Shown here piece after piece: positions 44,189 to 52,377 of a stretch of 64,000 nucleotides of DNA. The notes beneath the pieces are model-generated. The model was not told the origin of the DNA. It did no database searches and saw only the letters and a list, made by a program, of their open reading frames with translations. The DNA comes from a virus. Position 1 is the first letter of the stretch; every line of letters begins with the position of its first letter. The stretch lies in IMG/VR virus record IMGVR_UViG_3300021420_000022, positions 1 to 64,000 of that record. One strand, written 5' to 3'. Position numbers and translations under genes: made by a program.

Positions 44189-44605
44189 TCAATTTACTGT
44201 CGCCACAGGCTCGGTAGCGGAAGCGCCGGGAGGCGTGGGTCCGGCGGCCTCGATGCGGTACACGTTATAGATTGCACCCGGCGTAAGCGAAGCTATCCAA
44301 CTAAGCGTGACTGTGTGTATCTTCCCGTCATTTGGGATGTCTGCGGGATTACTCACGAGGGGCGCGGATTCTCCAATGATCGGTTGACCCGACGTATTTA
44401 ACCCGCACGGTCCAGCGGTGGCTGGCGCTACTGGCTGCGCGCAAAACGAGGTAATCTGATATTCGTAGACCGCGCCGTCCGTTACCGCCGTGTCGATCTG
44501 CGAAAGACCGTTGGTGGATGCAATCTTGGTATAGCCTGTGGTGGCTTGCGCGAACACACGCCACGGAAAAAACAGAAGCAGCCCGATAAAGAGAGCGCGT
44601 TTCAT
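44189..44605 (-). CDS. secreted Fn3-like protein, 138 aa
   Basis: Sec signal peptide (KRALFIGLLLFFPWRVFAQA), then a beta-rich domain resembling Fn3 (ITSFCAQPVAPATAGPCG with a possible disulfide; KIHTVTLSWIASLTPGAIYNVYRIE). ATG 44605 overlaps the upstream stop (TGATG). Possibly an envelope-facing adhesin or a partner of the secreted beta-helix proteins upstream. Confidence 0.6.
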   Translation of the reverse strand: MKRALFIGLLLFFPWRVFAQATTGYTKIASTNGLSQIDTAVTDGAVYEYQITSFCAQPVAPATAGPCGLNTSGQPIIGESAPLVSNPADIPNDGKIHTVTLSWIASLTPGAIYNVYRIEAAGPTPPGASATEPVATVN

Positions 44606-46695
44606 CACAGTCTCGGCTGGCGGCCGGGAACCAGACCGTTGCCGCCGCCTGTTACAAACTCTAAAGCTCCGTCGCTGGGAGGGCTGTGGTACGGCAGTCC
44701 GTTGTAGTCGTTCGTTAGTCCGCCGATGGCAACGCCTGCATATTTGGCGGGACTGCTAGAAGTTATGTTGAAGTTGAAATTATCCAGTAACGATTCTTGT
44801 AAAAAACTCTGCAACGGCTCGTTTGTGAACAGAGGGTCACTTACAGTCTCACCAGCAAAATCCCCCGCACCACAGGCAACGCCCTCGTTCGATTGCGGGG
44901 AACATGATGCGGCCGTGAATCCATAATAAACATTATTAGTGCGTGTGGTCCAATAGGAATCGTGAGTCACGCCAAAGCTTAGATTGCACGACGTATAGCA
45001 AAAGACTCCTATTTGCTGGCCTGCCACGACTGGATTGTTGGGGTCGGTATAGCCCAAGAAAATGTTGTTCCGCATGATGCGCGGACCGCCGTTGCAGGTG
45101 TTCCCAGCTTGGGTAATGTTCACCGTTAGCCCAGTACCGTGCCCTCCACTGGTGGTCTGATTGGTTGTACCGCTAGTGAAAAAGTAATTGCCTCCAGTTG
45201 TCAGCGACAAACCTGTAACAACGCCGCCGCTCACCGAAGTCACCGTGAACGTGTCTCCCAACGCGGCATTGGTGAACAGATAGACCACATCGTTGACTTG
45301 GTAGCCGGTGCCCCCGTTATTAATGGCAACCGTCGCTATTTGATTGCCACAGGAAAAGTCCCCTCCAGTTTTTGTACTAGCCATCACGAAGGAGTTATTG
45401 TCCATCTCTATGGAGCCGGCGACTGGCCAGTAAAACTGCATGGCGGCTCCGTCTGCTCGGCACGGGTCAGCGAAATACTGGTTGTAGTTTGCTGGCGCTC
45501 CAGTGAACGCAACGGCTAGCCGATAGCAGTTGGACATTATCAGGTTGTTCTGCATCAGCACAGAGCCAGAAGGTTGCGATGAAAGTTTGATTGCCACCCC
45601 TCCATTTCCGTACCAAATCGAATTTCTAATCGTGTGAGAGGCAACGTAGGTATGAGGCCCAAGATAGCCATCTTTGGTGTTGTAGCGCACGATGCAGTAA
45701 TTGCAGATGAACGAAGAAAGAGCGGCATCCTGACCGCTCCACGAATCCCCGAATCCACCCGTACTCTGGCTGTAGCAAGACACTGCGGGATAGGTGTCTA
45801 CAATGGGATATTCTTCGTTGCAACCATTCCACTCCATTGTGACGTACTCGTTGTCTACACTGGCGCTGGTGTCGTTCAGATGGTTGTCGCCATTGTCAAA
45901 GTCCCAACCGGCAAAACCGTTGAACGCGATTCGAACACGATTCAGAGTGATATTCGGTCCAACGAATCCTCCAATACCGGTTTCGACCAGGCCGTGAATG
46001 TTCATGTCCTGAAGCAAGATGTCGTGTGGAATGATAACTATGCAACAGCCTTGGCCCAATAGGATGCCTTTAACAGCGTAGTCGTCATAGGGGATAAAGT
46101 TTTGGCAACCCGAAGGGAACGCAGGCGAACCAGTGAGGACGCAATTTGAGTGATCGGTTATCTCGATGCACTCCATGTCCACAAAAGCAGTGTTTGAAAG
46201 ACTCCAAACATAATTTTGGCCGAAGCCACCGTAGAGTTGTGTCTCGGCCGAACTATTTGTGCAGTTGGCGTAATTCTCCCCGAGAAAGCGCGTATGCTGA
46301 CCAGAGGTTCCGGCTGGAGGGCTTGGGGAATAGCATAGATAGGGCACGCCACCGCCACATCCCCAGTTGTTGAACTTCCCAGTGAGAGTTCCGTTGGTGG
46401 CCCCTGTTCTCCAAGGGCCGCCACGAATGATGACGGTATCTCCGCCCGAAATAGCCCAACTGCCAGCGTCGCTCCCATCCGCCCACAAATAACGCACATC
46501 GCCAAAGGCGCACGGTTGGTTCGTCCCGCTACCAGGATCGGCGGCGTCGTGTTGACCATCGCATCGTCCGGCAGGTGAGTTCGCGGCGTTGTAGCGAGAA
46601 CCTCCGTCGTTGCGAACATACCAAGTGGTTGCGTGCGTCGAGATTGGGATTACAACCAGCAAAGACAGCGAAAGCACTCGCACAATCGTTCTCAC
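44605..46695 (-). CDS. secreted right-handed beta-helix protein, 696 aa
   Basis: GTG start (GTGA overlap). Signal peptide MRTIVRVLSLSLLVVIPISTHA, then a beta-helix with DTVIIRGGPWR, ILLQDMNIHGLVETGIG, VRIAFNGF, HTIRNSIWYGNGGVAIKL and LMQNNLIMSNCYR rungs, many Cys, and NNYN-rich C-terminal domains. Pectate-lyase-like/parallel beta-helix fold. Sec export of such a protein by a phage is unusual; depolymerase or host-surface role is possible. Confidence 0.65.
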   Translation of the reverse strand: MRTIVRVLSLSLLVVIPISTHATTWYVRNDGGSRYNAANSPAGRCDGQHDAADPGSGTNQPCAFGDVRYLWADGSDAGSWAISGGDTVIIRGGPWRTGATNGTLTGKFNNWGCGGGVPYLCYSPSPPAGTSGQHTRFLGENYANCTNSSAETQLYGGFGQNYVWSLSNTAFVDMECIEITDHSNCVLTGSPAFPSGCQNFIPYDDYAVKGILLGQGCCIVIIPHDILLQDMNIHGLVETGIGGFVGPNITLNRVRIAFNGFAGWDFDNGDNHLNDTSASVDNEYVTMEWNGCNEEYPIVDTYPAVSCYSQSTGGFGDSWSGQDAALSSFICNYCIVRYNTKDGYLGPHTYVASHTIRNSIWYGNGGVAIKLSSQPSGSVLMQNNLIMSNCYRLAVAFTGAPANYNQYFADPCRADGAAMQFYWPVAGSIEMDNNSFVMASTKTGGDFSCGNQIATVAINNGGTGYQVNDVVYLFTNAALGDTFTVTSVSGGVVTGLSLTTGGNYFFTSGTTNQTTSGGHGTGLTVNITQAGNTCNGGPRIMRNNIFLGYTDPNNPVVAGQQIGVFCYTSCNLSFGVTHDSYWTTRTNNVYYGFTAASCSPQSNEGVACGAGDFAGETVSDPLFTNEPLQSFLQESLLDNFNFNITSSSPAKYAGVAIGGLTNDYNGLPYHSPPSDGALEFVTGGGNGLVPGRQPRL

Positions 46696-48773
46696 TGGGT
46701 TAGCTCCGTGCAGGAACCGGGAATAATGGTGATCGTCCCTGTTCCCGTGGCCGCTGCCTGTAATTGCAGCGTCCCGGCATTCGCTCCGTTGATAAGCGTC
46801 AATGAAGTTCGTAAAGGCAAATTGGCGGCGATCGTTGGAGTTCCGGTTCCGGCTAAAGACGTAGCGAAGGCAGTTGCGACCGAATCGGTTGCGCTGGTAG
46901 TAGCTGTCAGGTCCGCTTTGAAGTCATAAGTCACCGCTGTCGGTGAGGCTGGGCCTGTCCACTCGATCTTTATGTCTGCCGTGGTCGCACTGGTTTGGTA
47001 ATCCAGATCGCAAGTAACCTTATAATTTGTCGTTGCGTTTACGGCAAAGGAAACGCCTGTCACAGGAGTGAATGAAGTCGTTGCGTTCGTATAGTTGCCG
47101 GTTACATAAACCGTTTGTGGAGGTAGGGCGGCTTGGTATGAAACGGTGTAATAGGTGTAATGTGCTCCATTTACACCAAGCGACCATGTTCCCGTTCCAG
47201 TGAACGACCCGGCGCTGACGTTAAGTTGCTCCTCCATCATGAGGGACGAGTTTGCCATGGCCGAAAAATTAGCTACCATCGTCCAGCCACTTCCAGCACC
47301 CCACACTCCACCACCAAGTTTTTCTCCCGCCCCCGAAAGAACCAGATTCCCGTAGGCGGCGGTGTATGCACCATTCGTCCACGTGTTCGTGTTCACAGCC
47401 CCGCTCGAACCGACCACGGCTGTATTGACCGGGGTAGCTGTAGGGGATACTCCGCGATATTCCGCTGCACACAAACCGACGATAGAACCATTCGAGCCTG
47501 TAAAATTAACGGTCACGGACGACACGCTTCCAGTGTTGGCTAAGCGCATTAACGCTGTGGTGTTGGCACTCCCATCAGTGACCGTTGCGTCCTGCGTCAT
47601 GGTTGCACCGCTCGCAGTCGCACTCGTAATAGTTATGGACAGGCCCGCAACTTGTAACACAAGGAAATCACCGCTCGCGGTAGTCCAACCAAGAGATTGG
47701 GTAACGACACCGCCTGAAACATTGAGATTGCCGAAGCAACCTTGATTCACGCGACTAATAGCGCCACCTATAGGCGACGGTACGGCTACGGTTCCACACG
47801 CAGTCGCCTGCGGATTGAGCAACTGAAATTCGGTGCCGTCGTAGAGAATGATCGCGATGGCGGTCGTGGTCAGGTCGTTAGCGACGAGCGCCGTCGTGCC
47901 GCATTTCGTGATGTTCTTCGTGCCTAGCCCACTAATCGCGATGTTCGTCGCCCCGGTATTCGCAACCCCTGGCGTGAAGTTGAACACAGCCCCAGTGATA
48001 TAAGCCGTGATCGCCGGGGAGACGGTCAGCGTTTGCGCGTTCGCGGTTCCTGCACTTGTCGGCAATCCGCCTTCGGAGCAGCCAAACTGCACCGGATTCT
48101 GCAAGACCCATTCGGTGCCGTCATACTGCGCCACAGCCCAAACAGTTGAGAGCAGATCGCCAGCAACCAGAGCGACCGTGCCGCATTTAGTGATCGCGGT
48201 TGCTGCGGTCGTCCCTGCCGCAAGCGTGGGAGCCGCCGCCGTATTTGCCGCTGTGGGCAGCCAAGTAACGTAAGTGCCAGTGGTCAGCGCGGTGATATTC
48301 GGTGTCGTGGTAACCGTCTGCGCCTGCGCCGTGCCCCCGCCAGTGCCGTAAGGGATACCGGAGCTTGGTCCGCCTCCAGTTGCGGAACTGACATAACCTC
48401 TCAGCTGAATATTGACGCCTCCTTGAACGAGCGCGGTGACATTCACTCTGATAAACTTTTTTGTGAAAGAGCCGGAAGCCGACCCGGTATTAAGGCACGA
48501 CTGAGGAGCAACAACATCGCCACTCCCCCACGACACATTGTCGTTAGAAGAGTCAACCTGAAAGGTGCAGGACGTGGCGGTCGGAGATTCCCATTGAACC
48601 CAGAAAAAAGAAATTCCGGTGTTCGTAAAATCACGGCCGGGACCTTGCGTTCCCGGCGAGGTAAATTGATACGAGTTGCTAATATCCTGAGCAGAAGTCG
48701 ACAAAGAAAAACTCGTCAACAGCAGAGCACACGCTAGAAAAACTCCAAGAATACATTTGTTTAAGATTCTCAT
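46692..48773 (-). CDS. secreted repetitive beta-rich protein, 693 aa
   Basis: Signal peptide (LGVFLACALLLTSFSLSTSAQ). Ordered tandem domains: repeats with AITKCGTVALVAGDLLSTVWAVAQYDGTEWVLQNP and NITKCGTTALVANDLTTTAIAIILYDGTEFQLLNP (two copies, diverged), followed by Thr/Ser/Gly-rich beta domains. Likely an extracellular adhesin or fibre. ATG with AAGG SD. Confidence 0.6.
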   Translation of the reverse strand: MRILNKCILGVFLACALLLTSFSLSTSAQDISNSYQFTSPGTQGPGRDFTNTGISFFWVQWESPTATSCTFQVDSSNDNVSWGSGDVVAPQSCLNTGSASGSFTKKFIRVNVTALVQGGVNIQLRGYVSSATGGGPSSGIPYGTGGGTAQAQTVTTTPNITALTTGTYVTWLPTAANTAAAPTLAAGTTAATAITKCGTVALVAGDLLSTVWAVAQYDGTEWVLQNPVQFGCSEGGLPTSAGTANAQTLTVSPAITAYITGAVFNFTPGVANTGATNIAISGLGTKNITKCGTTALVANDLTTTAIAIILYDGTEFQLLNPQATACGTVAVPSPIGGAISRVNQGCFGNLNVSGGVVTQSLGWTTASGDFLVLQVAGLSITITSATASGATMTQDATVTDGSANTTALMRLANTGSVSSVTVNFTGSNGSIVGLCAAEYRGVSPTATPVNTAVVGSSGAVNTNTWTNGAYTAAYGNLVLSGAGEKLGGGVWGAGSGWTMVANFSAMANSSLMMEEQLNVSAGSFTGTGTWSLGVNGAHYTYYTVSYQAALPPQTVYVTGNYTNATTSFTPVTGVSFAVNATTNYKVTCDLDYQTSATTADIKIEWTGPASPTAVTYDFKADLTATTSATDSVATAFATSLAGTGTPTIAANLPLRTSLTLINGANAGTLQLQAAATGTGTITIIPGSCTELTQ

Positions 48774-49228
48774 TGATTTGCCTTAAAAAATTGAATGAGT
48801 GCCTGGACCTCGTTTTTGGCCTGCTCGGCCTTTTGTATTGTATTTCCCAAAACGGCTGCGGTGTCGTGAGCGCCTTTAATCGCTGCGCTCATTTCCGCTT
48901 CGACTTCTTGCAAAAAATCATAAGTGGATGTGACCGCGTCGCTCTTGCCGAAATCGAAGACCGCTGTTTTAGAAATCGAAATTCCTTCTTTCGAAGTCAC
49001 TACAATGTCGAGAACTGGATTGCTAGGCCAAGCGTAGAAAAGTTGAGTGAAAAAATCGGAATGAGGATTTAATTCGTTGGCCCCGTTGACCCAAATAAGA
49101 GGAACGACGTTTACGCCCGCACTCTTAATCTCGATACTCCACGGTTCCCGGCCAGATCGCGCCATCAATTCCCGAAGAACCACAAACAAGCGGCGCTCAA
49201 TTACGAGCTTAATTAAATTCGAGATCAT
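48770..49228 (-). CDS. hypothetical protein, 152 aa
   Basis: Starts with GAAGAAGGA upstream, first gene of the signal-peptide operon. N-terminal helix, a beta region (SIEIKSAGVNVVPLIWVNGAN), and a C-terminal coiled coil (VEAEMSAAIKGAHDTAAVLG). No signal peptide. Unknown function; ATGA overlap with the next gene. Confidence 0.5.
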   Translation of the reverse strand: MISNLIKLVIERRLFVVLRELMARSGREPWSIEIKSAGVNVVPLIWVNGANELNPHSDFFTQLFYAWPSNPVLDIVVTSKEGISISKTAVFDFGKSDAVTSTYDFLQEVEAEMSAAIKGAHDTAAVLGNTIQKAEQAKNEVQALIQFFKANQ

Positions 49229-49609
49229 GAGATTCCTTCTTCGGAAAAGATGCTCCTCAAAAATTTTGGTCTAGCTCTGCCCTGCGGCGGCGGCTCATGG
49301 GGGACCCCCCGCCCCGTCATAATCTATTGAAAAGAATGCTTTTAAAGCCGCGCCTTATCTATAGCTTACATCGAGCGGCTTATTCTAAAGCACTTAAAAC
49401 TTTCCGATATGGCTGCCGACTTGCGTGGGGGCAGCGGGATATGCGAGGGCTGCGTCGACAAACGCAACAGCTGCAACGGTTTGCAGGAAAGATGCAGGCC
49501 GACCGTGCTGCGACCGTGCGGATCGACGACGGTAAACTCTTTGGATTCAGTCAGTACAACGAACAGGCTATTGATTGTACTCGCGATAAGTGCTTTGTTT
49601 GCCGGCATT
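49229..49609 (-). other. non-coding leader between two minus-strand operons
   Basis: About 380 bp with no convincing gene: an 80-codon frame at 49366-49608 has no SD and no recognisable fold. It carries an inverted repeat (49345-49351 with 49375-49381), a conserved motif at 49382-49396, and a GGGGGACCCCCC palindrome near 49300. Probably the start region of the 49228 to 36783 transcript. Confidence 0.5.
49382..49396 (-). promoter_or_regulatory. conserved regulatory motif, copy B
   Basis: ATTCTAAAGCACTTA matches 14 of 15 bases with 51861-51875, in the same orientation relative to a downstream minus-strand operon. On the minus strand both read TAAGT-n-CTTTAGAAT-n-AGC, then CGAT-n-TA. Likely a binding site or promoter element; the factor is unknown. 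Confidence 0.55.
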
Positions 49610-49643
49610 TATGATTTTTCATATATTTCTATGAGAAATCATA
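49610..49643 (-). terminator. 14-bp AT-rich hairpin, putative terminator
   Basis: TATGATTT-T-TCATA pairs with TATGA-G-AAATCATA around a 6-nt loop, one G-T wobble, all other pairs perfect. Lies 27 nt after the stop of 49670-49780. It has little T-run on the minus strand. It would end the 51573 to 49670 transcript. Confidence 0.45.
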
Positions 49644-49669
49644 GTGAAATCGTCACGGTCCGTCGCGGG

Positions 49670-49780
49670 CTAGACCTTTCGAAACTCACGATGACATTTG
49701 AGGCACAAATAATTGTCAGTGTAATACGGATTCAATTTGTGGCCGACGGGAAAGAACAAAAGCTTATGGTTGCATTTCAT
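49670..49780 (-). CDS. tiny zinc-ribbon protein, 36 aa
   Basis: ATG at 49780 in an ATGA overlap with the previous gene; TAG at 49670-49672. The product has CNH near the start and CLKCHREF near the end, a His/Cys cluster typical of small phage zinc proteins. Translationally coupled. Last gene of its operon. Confidence 0.5.
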   Translation of the reverse strand: MKCNHKLLFFPVGHKLNPYYTDNYLCLKCHREFRKV

Positions 49781-50046
49781 TTCGTTCCATTCTCCCACCA
49801 AATTGAACAATACGAATTGATCTCACCGGGAATTTTGTTGCTGCCTGCTGGTTTGTCTGGTCCTTCCCATGCAATGAAACTTTTGTTTCGACAAATCTTA
49901 TTGTCGCGGTCGATCAAGTATTTGCAATTCGCACACATTGATCCACCAATCGGAACGCGCTCACCATACCTATCGTGCGGTGGCATCTCAACGTTGTGAT
50001 CACGCGCCGATCTAATCTCTTCGAGCGTTTGAATCTTCACCATCAT
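49777..50046 (-). CDS. small Cys-motif protein, 89 aa
   Basis: Core CANCKYLIDRDNKICRNKSFIAWEG then NSYCSIWW (about residues 38-82): four Cys that could bind zinc or iron. Similar small phage proteins exist with C-x2-C...C...C spacing, function unknown. ATG is doubled; SD GGAACG. Confidence 0.55.
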   Translation of the reverse strand: MMVKIQTLEEIRSARDHNVEMPPHDRYGERVPIGGSMCANCKYLIDRDNKICRNKSFIAWEGPDKPAGSNKIPGEINSYCSIWWENGTK

Positions 50047-50462
50047 CGTTCCAATTGATAAGCAATCGCCTCGGCTTTCTCTTCACTCGTGCAATTACAA
50101 ATCATGTGACCGGCCTCATGCGCCAACGTGTGGCGAACACGACGATCATCCGCGTACGTCAAATAAAATTCGTTGAGATACGTTTGGTTTTGCGGCATGA
50201 ATGTGAAAGCTGAGTCCGTGTCGAGATGGTATCGCCGCTTTGCAATTTCAAATTGCTCAACAGGAATGATGTGAACGCCCCACGTGTCAGGCATCGGTTC
50301 TTTCGTGAAGTTCAACTGATGTTCAAGTCGCTCAATGCGTGCGCGCTCCCAACTCGTTGAGCCATCAACAAACAATTGCGTTGGTGCAGCGGCTTGGCCA
50401 ATCACAATCAAGAAGGCTAGCACAGCCCATAGCAGCAACAAACCTATCACAAACTTTCTCAT
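50043..50462 (-). CDS. secreted HExxH metallopeptidase, 139 aa
   Basis: Signal peptide (KFVIGLLLLWAVLAFLIVIGQAAA). Zinc motif TLAHEAGHMICNCTSEEKAEAIAY has HEAGH with Cys/Glu residues downstream (E as possible third ligand). Compact, single-domain enzyme of about 115 residues after processing. Likely periplasmic. Function unknown; the intracellular relative 43460-43780 also has HEIAH. Confidence 0.7.
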   Translation of the reverse strand: MRKFVIGLLLLWAVLAFLIVIGQAAAPTQLFVDGSTSWERARIERLEHQLNFTKEPMPDTWGVHIIPVEQFEIAKRRYHLDTDSAFTFMPQNQTYLNEFYLTYADDRRVRHTLAHEAGHMICNCTSEEKAEAIAYQLER

Positions 50463-50465
50463 TGC

Positions 50466-50795
50466 TTACGCAATCGCAAGATTGAATCGATAGGTCGCGC
50501 TATTGACCGCTTGCAACTGATAAAAATTAACAATCAGTTGCAACTGATTCAAAATTCGCTCAGCCATCAACTGATTACCAGCCATAGTGCCGGTCATCAC
50601 AGCTTGGATATCCGCTAGCAAACGCGTCGGATTATCCAACACATCAAGCATGCCATACGTGGTCGCACTCTGCGTTCCGTGCGTAAAGCTCGCGTTTGAA
50701 ATCGTGCTACCAGCCGGATTCGTCAACCACGTCACTGTAATAGTGATCGCGGCATCGCCGCTGATTGTAAAAGAGGCCGGTGCGTTAAGTGACAT
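50466..50795 (-). CDS. putative virion-type beta protein, 109 aa
   Basis: Strong SD GAGGAG. N-terminal beta-rich region (FTISGDAAITITVTWLTNPAG), then a helical C-terminus (AERILNQLQLIVNFYQLQ). Unknown; placed among secreted and membrane genes. Confidence 0.5.
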   Translation of the reverse strand: MSLNAPASFTISGDAAITITVTWLTNPAGSTISNASFTHGTQSATTYGMLDVLDNPTRLLADIQAVMTGTMAGNQLMAERILNQLQLIVNFYQLQAVNSATYRFNLAIA

Positions 50796-50818
50796 TGGAA
50801 AATCTCCTCAAAATTTAT

Positions 50819-50986
50819 TCAGGCCCAGAATGCGCGACGCCGAAGTTCATCTTCGAGCACCGCTTTAAACATGCGCACGTGACGCCGATATGTGAGATAG
50901 CGCTCGATGCGGCATGACACAAACACTAGCGCTGAAAATAACCCCAGCGCTAGCGCGGCACCAATTAAACCCGGAATGAAGACCAT
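50819..50986 (-). CDS. small single-TM protein, 55 aa
   Basis: ATG 50986 with GAGG 8 nt upstream, TGA at 50819-50821. Residues 2-23 (VFIPGLIGAALALGLFSALVFV) are a TM, followed by a very basic cytoplasmic tail (RYLTYRRHVRMFKAVLEDELRRRAF). Could be a holin accessory or Rz-like membrane protein. No homologue named. Confidence 0.55.
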   Translation of the reverse strand: MVFIPGLIGAALALGLFSALVFVSCRIERYLTYRRHVRMFKAVLEDELRRRAFWA

Positions 50987-51001
50987 CGACTGGCCTCAAT
51001 T

Positions 51002-51271
51002 TCAGAAATCGTCAGACTTGTCCGTGTGCATCGCTTCAGAAGGACCCACAGGACCTTCGTGCGCGCTGTGAGTCTGCCTTGCCCCAGACCTCCGATTCAG
51101 CACATCCGCGTCCATCGGATTCAAATCTGTGTACGTCGCCCAGCCACGCGTGATATCAGAATCAGCCGACAACTCTTCCGTTGGTGAACCATTCACCAAA
51201 AGATCGGATTGCGGCGCGCCCGGAAAATCCCGAACGCCCTGATCGTGCGACTTATGTGTAGTCTTCGACAT
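51002..51271 (-). CDS. hypothetical polar protein, 89 aa
   Basis: Strong SD AGGAG. Ser/Asp/His-rich, probably disordered (SKTTHKSHDQGVRDF; ADSDITRGWATYTD). No family recognised. Confidence 0.5.
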   Translation of the reverse strand: MSKTTHKSHDQGVRDFPGAPQSDLLVNGSPTEELSADSDITRGWATYTDLNPMDADVLNRRSGARQTHSAHEGPVGPSEAMHTDKSDDF

Positions 51272-51309
51272 TGTGTTTCTCCTAAAAACATTTTCCGAAA
51301 GAAACGAAA

Positions 51310-51573
51310 TTATTCGTCATCTTCCGGAGTCACTACTTTCAAAATCGATCCGCTGTGTTCTGGCAATGTGGCCGGAACACTGGCAACATGATATTCAACG
51401 GGCCAGCTCGAAACAAAATCCTCGTGATCGCTAAATTCTTCCTCGATATCCAGCACCGCGTCAACGCCGTCGCCAAATTCTTCTTTCAAATCGTGAATCA
51501 CTGCGAGCGCTTCGTCCGAAATTTTGTAATCCGTTTCGACACGGACGGTCCATTCATAAACGAATTGCGCCAT
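51310..51573 (-). CDS. acidic hypothetical protein, 87 aa
   Basis: Start at 51573 (MAQFVYEWTVRVETD) because CAGGAG precedes it; an upstream in-frame ATG lacks SD. Acidic beta/alpha protein, first gene of the minus-strand operon that begins near 51808. Many Asp/Glu (DLKEEFGDGVDAVLDIEEEFSD), perhaps calcium- or nucleic-acid-mimicking. Function unknown. Confidence 0.55.
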   Translation of the reverse strand: MAQFVYEWTVRVETDYKISDEALAVIHDLKEEFGDGVDAVLDIEEEFSDHEDFVSSWPVEYHVASVPATLPEHSGSILKVVTPEDDE

Positions 51574-51744
51574 TTGACTCTCCTGAAATTCAGAACTGCC
51601 TGCGGATTTTAAATTGTGGCTACTCGGTCTACCCGTGGGGCTTCGAGACACCGGCCACAGCGATGTTGTGATCCTTCCGCTTGCGCGCCGGATCGCTCTT
51701 GTTATGCCGAGATATCACGGAAGAGTACACTACTCCTTCACTCC

Positions 51745-51776
51745 TCCTAATAGATGCCGGAGTTACAACGCGAATT
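51745..51776 (-). repeat. 32-bp exact repeat, copy 1 (inverted copy at 59662-59693)
   Basis: Starts TCCTAATAGATGCC and ends AACGCGAATT. The reverse complement occurs exactly at 59662-59693. Here, read on the minus strand, it sits upstream of AGGAGG in the divergent control region. Chance identity of 32 bp is not credible, so it is a shared control element or the footprint of a mobile segment. Confidence 0.85.
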
Positions 51777-51814
51777 CCAAAAATCATAACCGTGTAAAAA
51801 TGGGAGGTGTCTAT

Positions 51815-51875
51815 ATTATATAAGTATATAGTTGGTTACATACACTATATCGGCGCGCTGATTCTAAAGGACTTA
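51815..51875 (-). promoter_or_regulatory. putative minus-strand promoter region and conserved motif, copy A
   Basis: TATAAT lies at 51820-51815 on the minus strand; ATTCTAAAGGACTTA at 51861-51875 is the motif also found at 49382. No clear TTGACA occurs 17 bp upstream of the -10, so an activator or phage-specific factor may bind the motif. Transcription would enter the 51573 gene after a leader of about 230 nt. Confidence 0.5.
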
Positions 51876-51882
51876 CCTCGGT

Positions 51883-52068
51883 ATGCCGCCACAATGTCAG
51901 CCTCGACAGAGAATTTCGGAATTGAGGCCATTACACCTAACCTTTTTCTTTAATATTTTAATAGAACCTTAGTCTTTCATGAAGAGAGTATTTCTCTGCT
52001 GAACCCGACATTGTGGCACCATACTTTTATGCCGCCGCAAATGTCTCAGTCATGCCGCCGCAAATGTC
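51883..52068. other. iteron-like repeats
   Basis: ATGCCGCCGCAAATGTC at 52029-52045 and 52052-52068 is exact and 23 bp apart. A variant (ATGCCGCCACAATGTC) is at 51883-51898, and an inverted form of its core (GACATTGTGGCAC) is at 52007-52019. With the AT-rich tract between them this resembles an initiator-binding or replication-origin layout. Confidence 0.55.
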
Positions 52069-52331
52069 CTCACAGTTACTCCTATGTCACTACGAAGTAC
52101 TATTCTCAGCCTTGACGTTCGCGCTTCGCTCCGCCAGTCAAACCGCACTTTCTACGCCCGCCCACCATCTTACACTGTTACACTCTAATGCTGTATACTA
52201 TATAAGGTGTCGACCGCCGCCGTCGCCCGTTCGGGATAGAAGTTACCCAACCTATGAGATTTCATATAATGTCCGAATTTTGAGGTCTTTCGGACTTTGC
52301 CTACAAATTCGAACATATATGTCAATTCCTG

Positions 52332-52360
52332 TTGACAAGCCGGTCGAATTCTGCTAATCT
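52332..52360 (+). promoter_or_regulatory. early promoter 1
   Basis: TTGACA 52332-52337, 17-bp spacer, TAATCT 52355-52360. The SD GGAGG and ATG 52378 follow within 18 nt, so the leader is only about 10 nt long. Confidence 0.75.
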
Positions 52361-52377
52361 CAGGTCCGGAGGCAACC

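Larger units (their letters stand above)
51574..52377. other. divergent control region / putative origin
   Basis: About 800 bp without a confident gene between diverging operons. It holds a stem (TGTGGC...CGGT with ACCG-GCCACA, 51614-51658), a 34-codon frame (51629-51730) too weak to call, a 32-bp inverted-repeat copy, a minus-strand TATAAT, an AT-rich tract (51930-51975) and repeated ATGCCGCC motifs. This is the only large gap in the window. Confidence 0.55.

Noticed and set aside
49366-49608. 80-aa minus-strand gene
   Set aside because: No SD, overlaps the base of the strong hairpin and has no domain-like pattern; treated as leader.
49409-49999. 196-aa plus-strand gene
   Set aside because: No SD, start inside leader sequence, and the second half is the antisense of the Cys-motif gene 49777-50046.
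51629-51730. 34-codon minus-strand gene after the 32-bp repeat
   Set aside because: GTG start sits too close to GAAGGAG, product is short and without a pattern; noted in the control region entry only.
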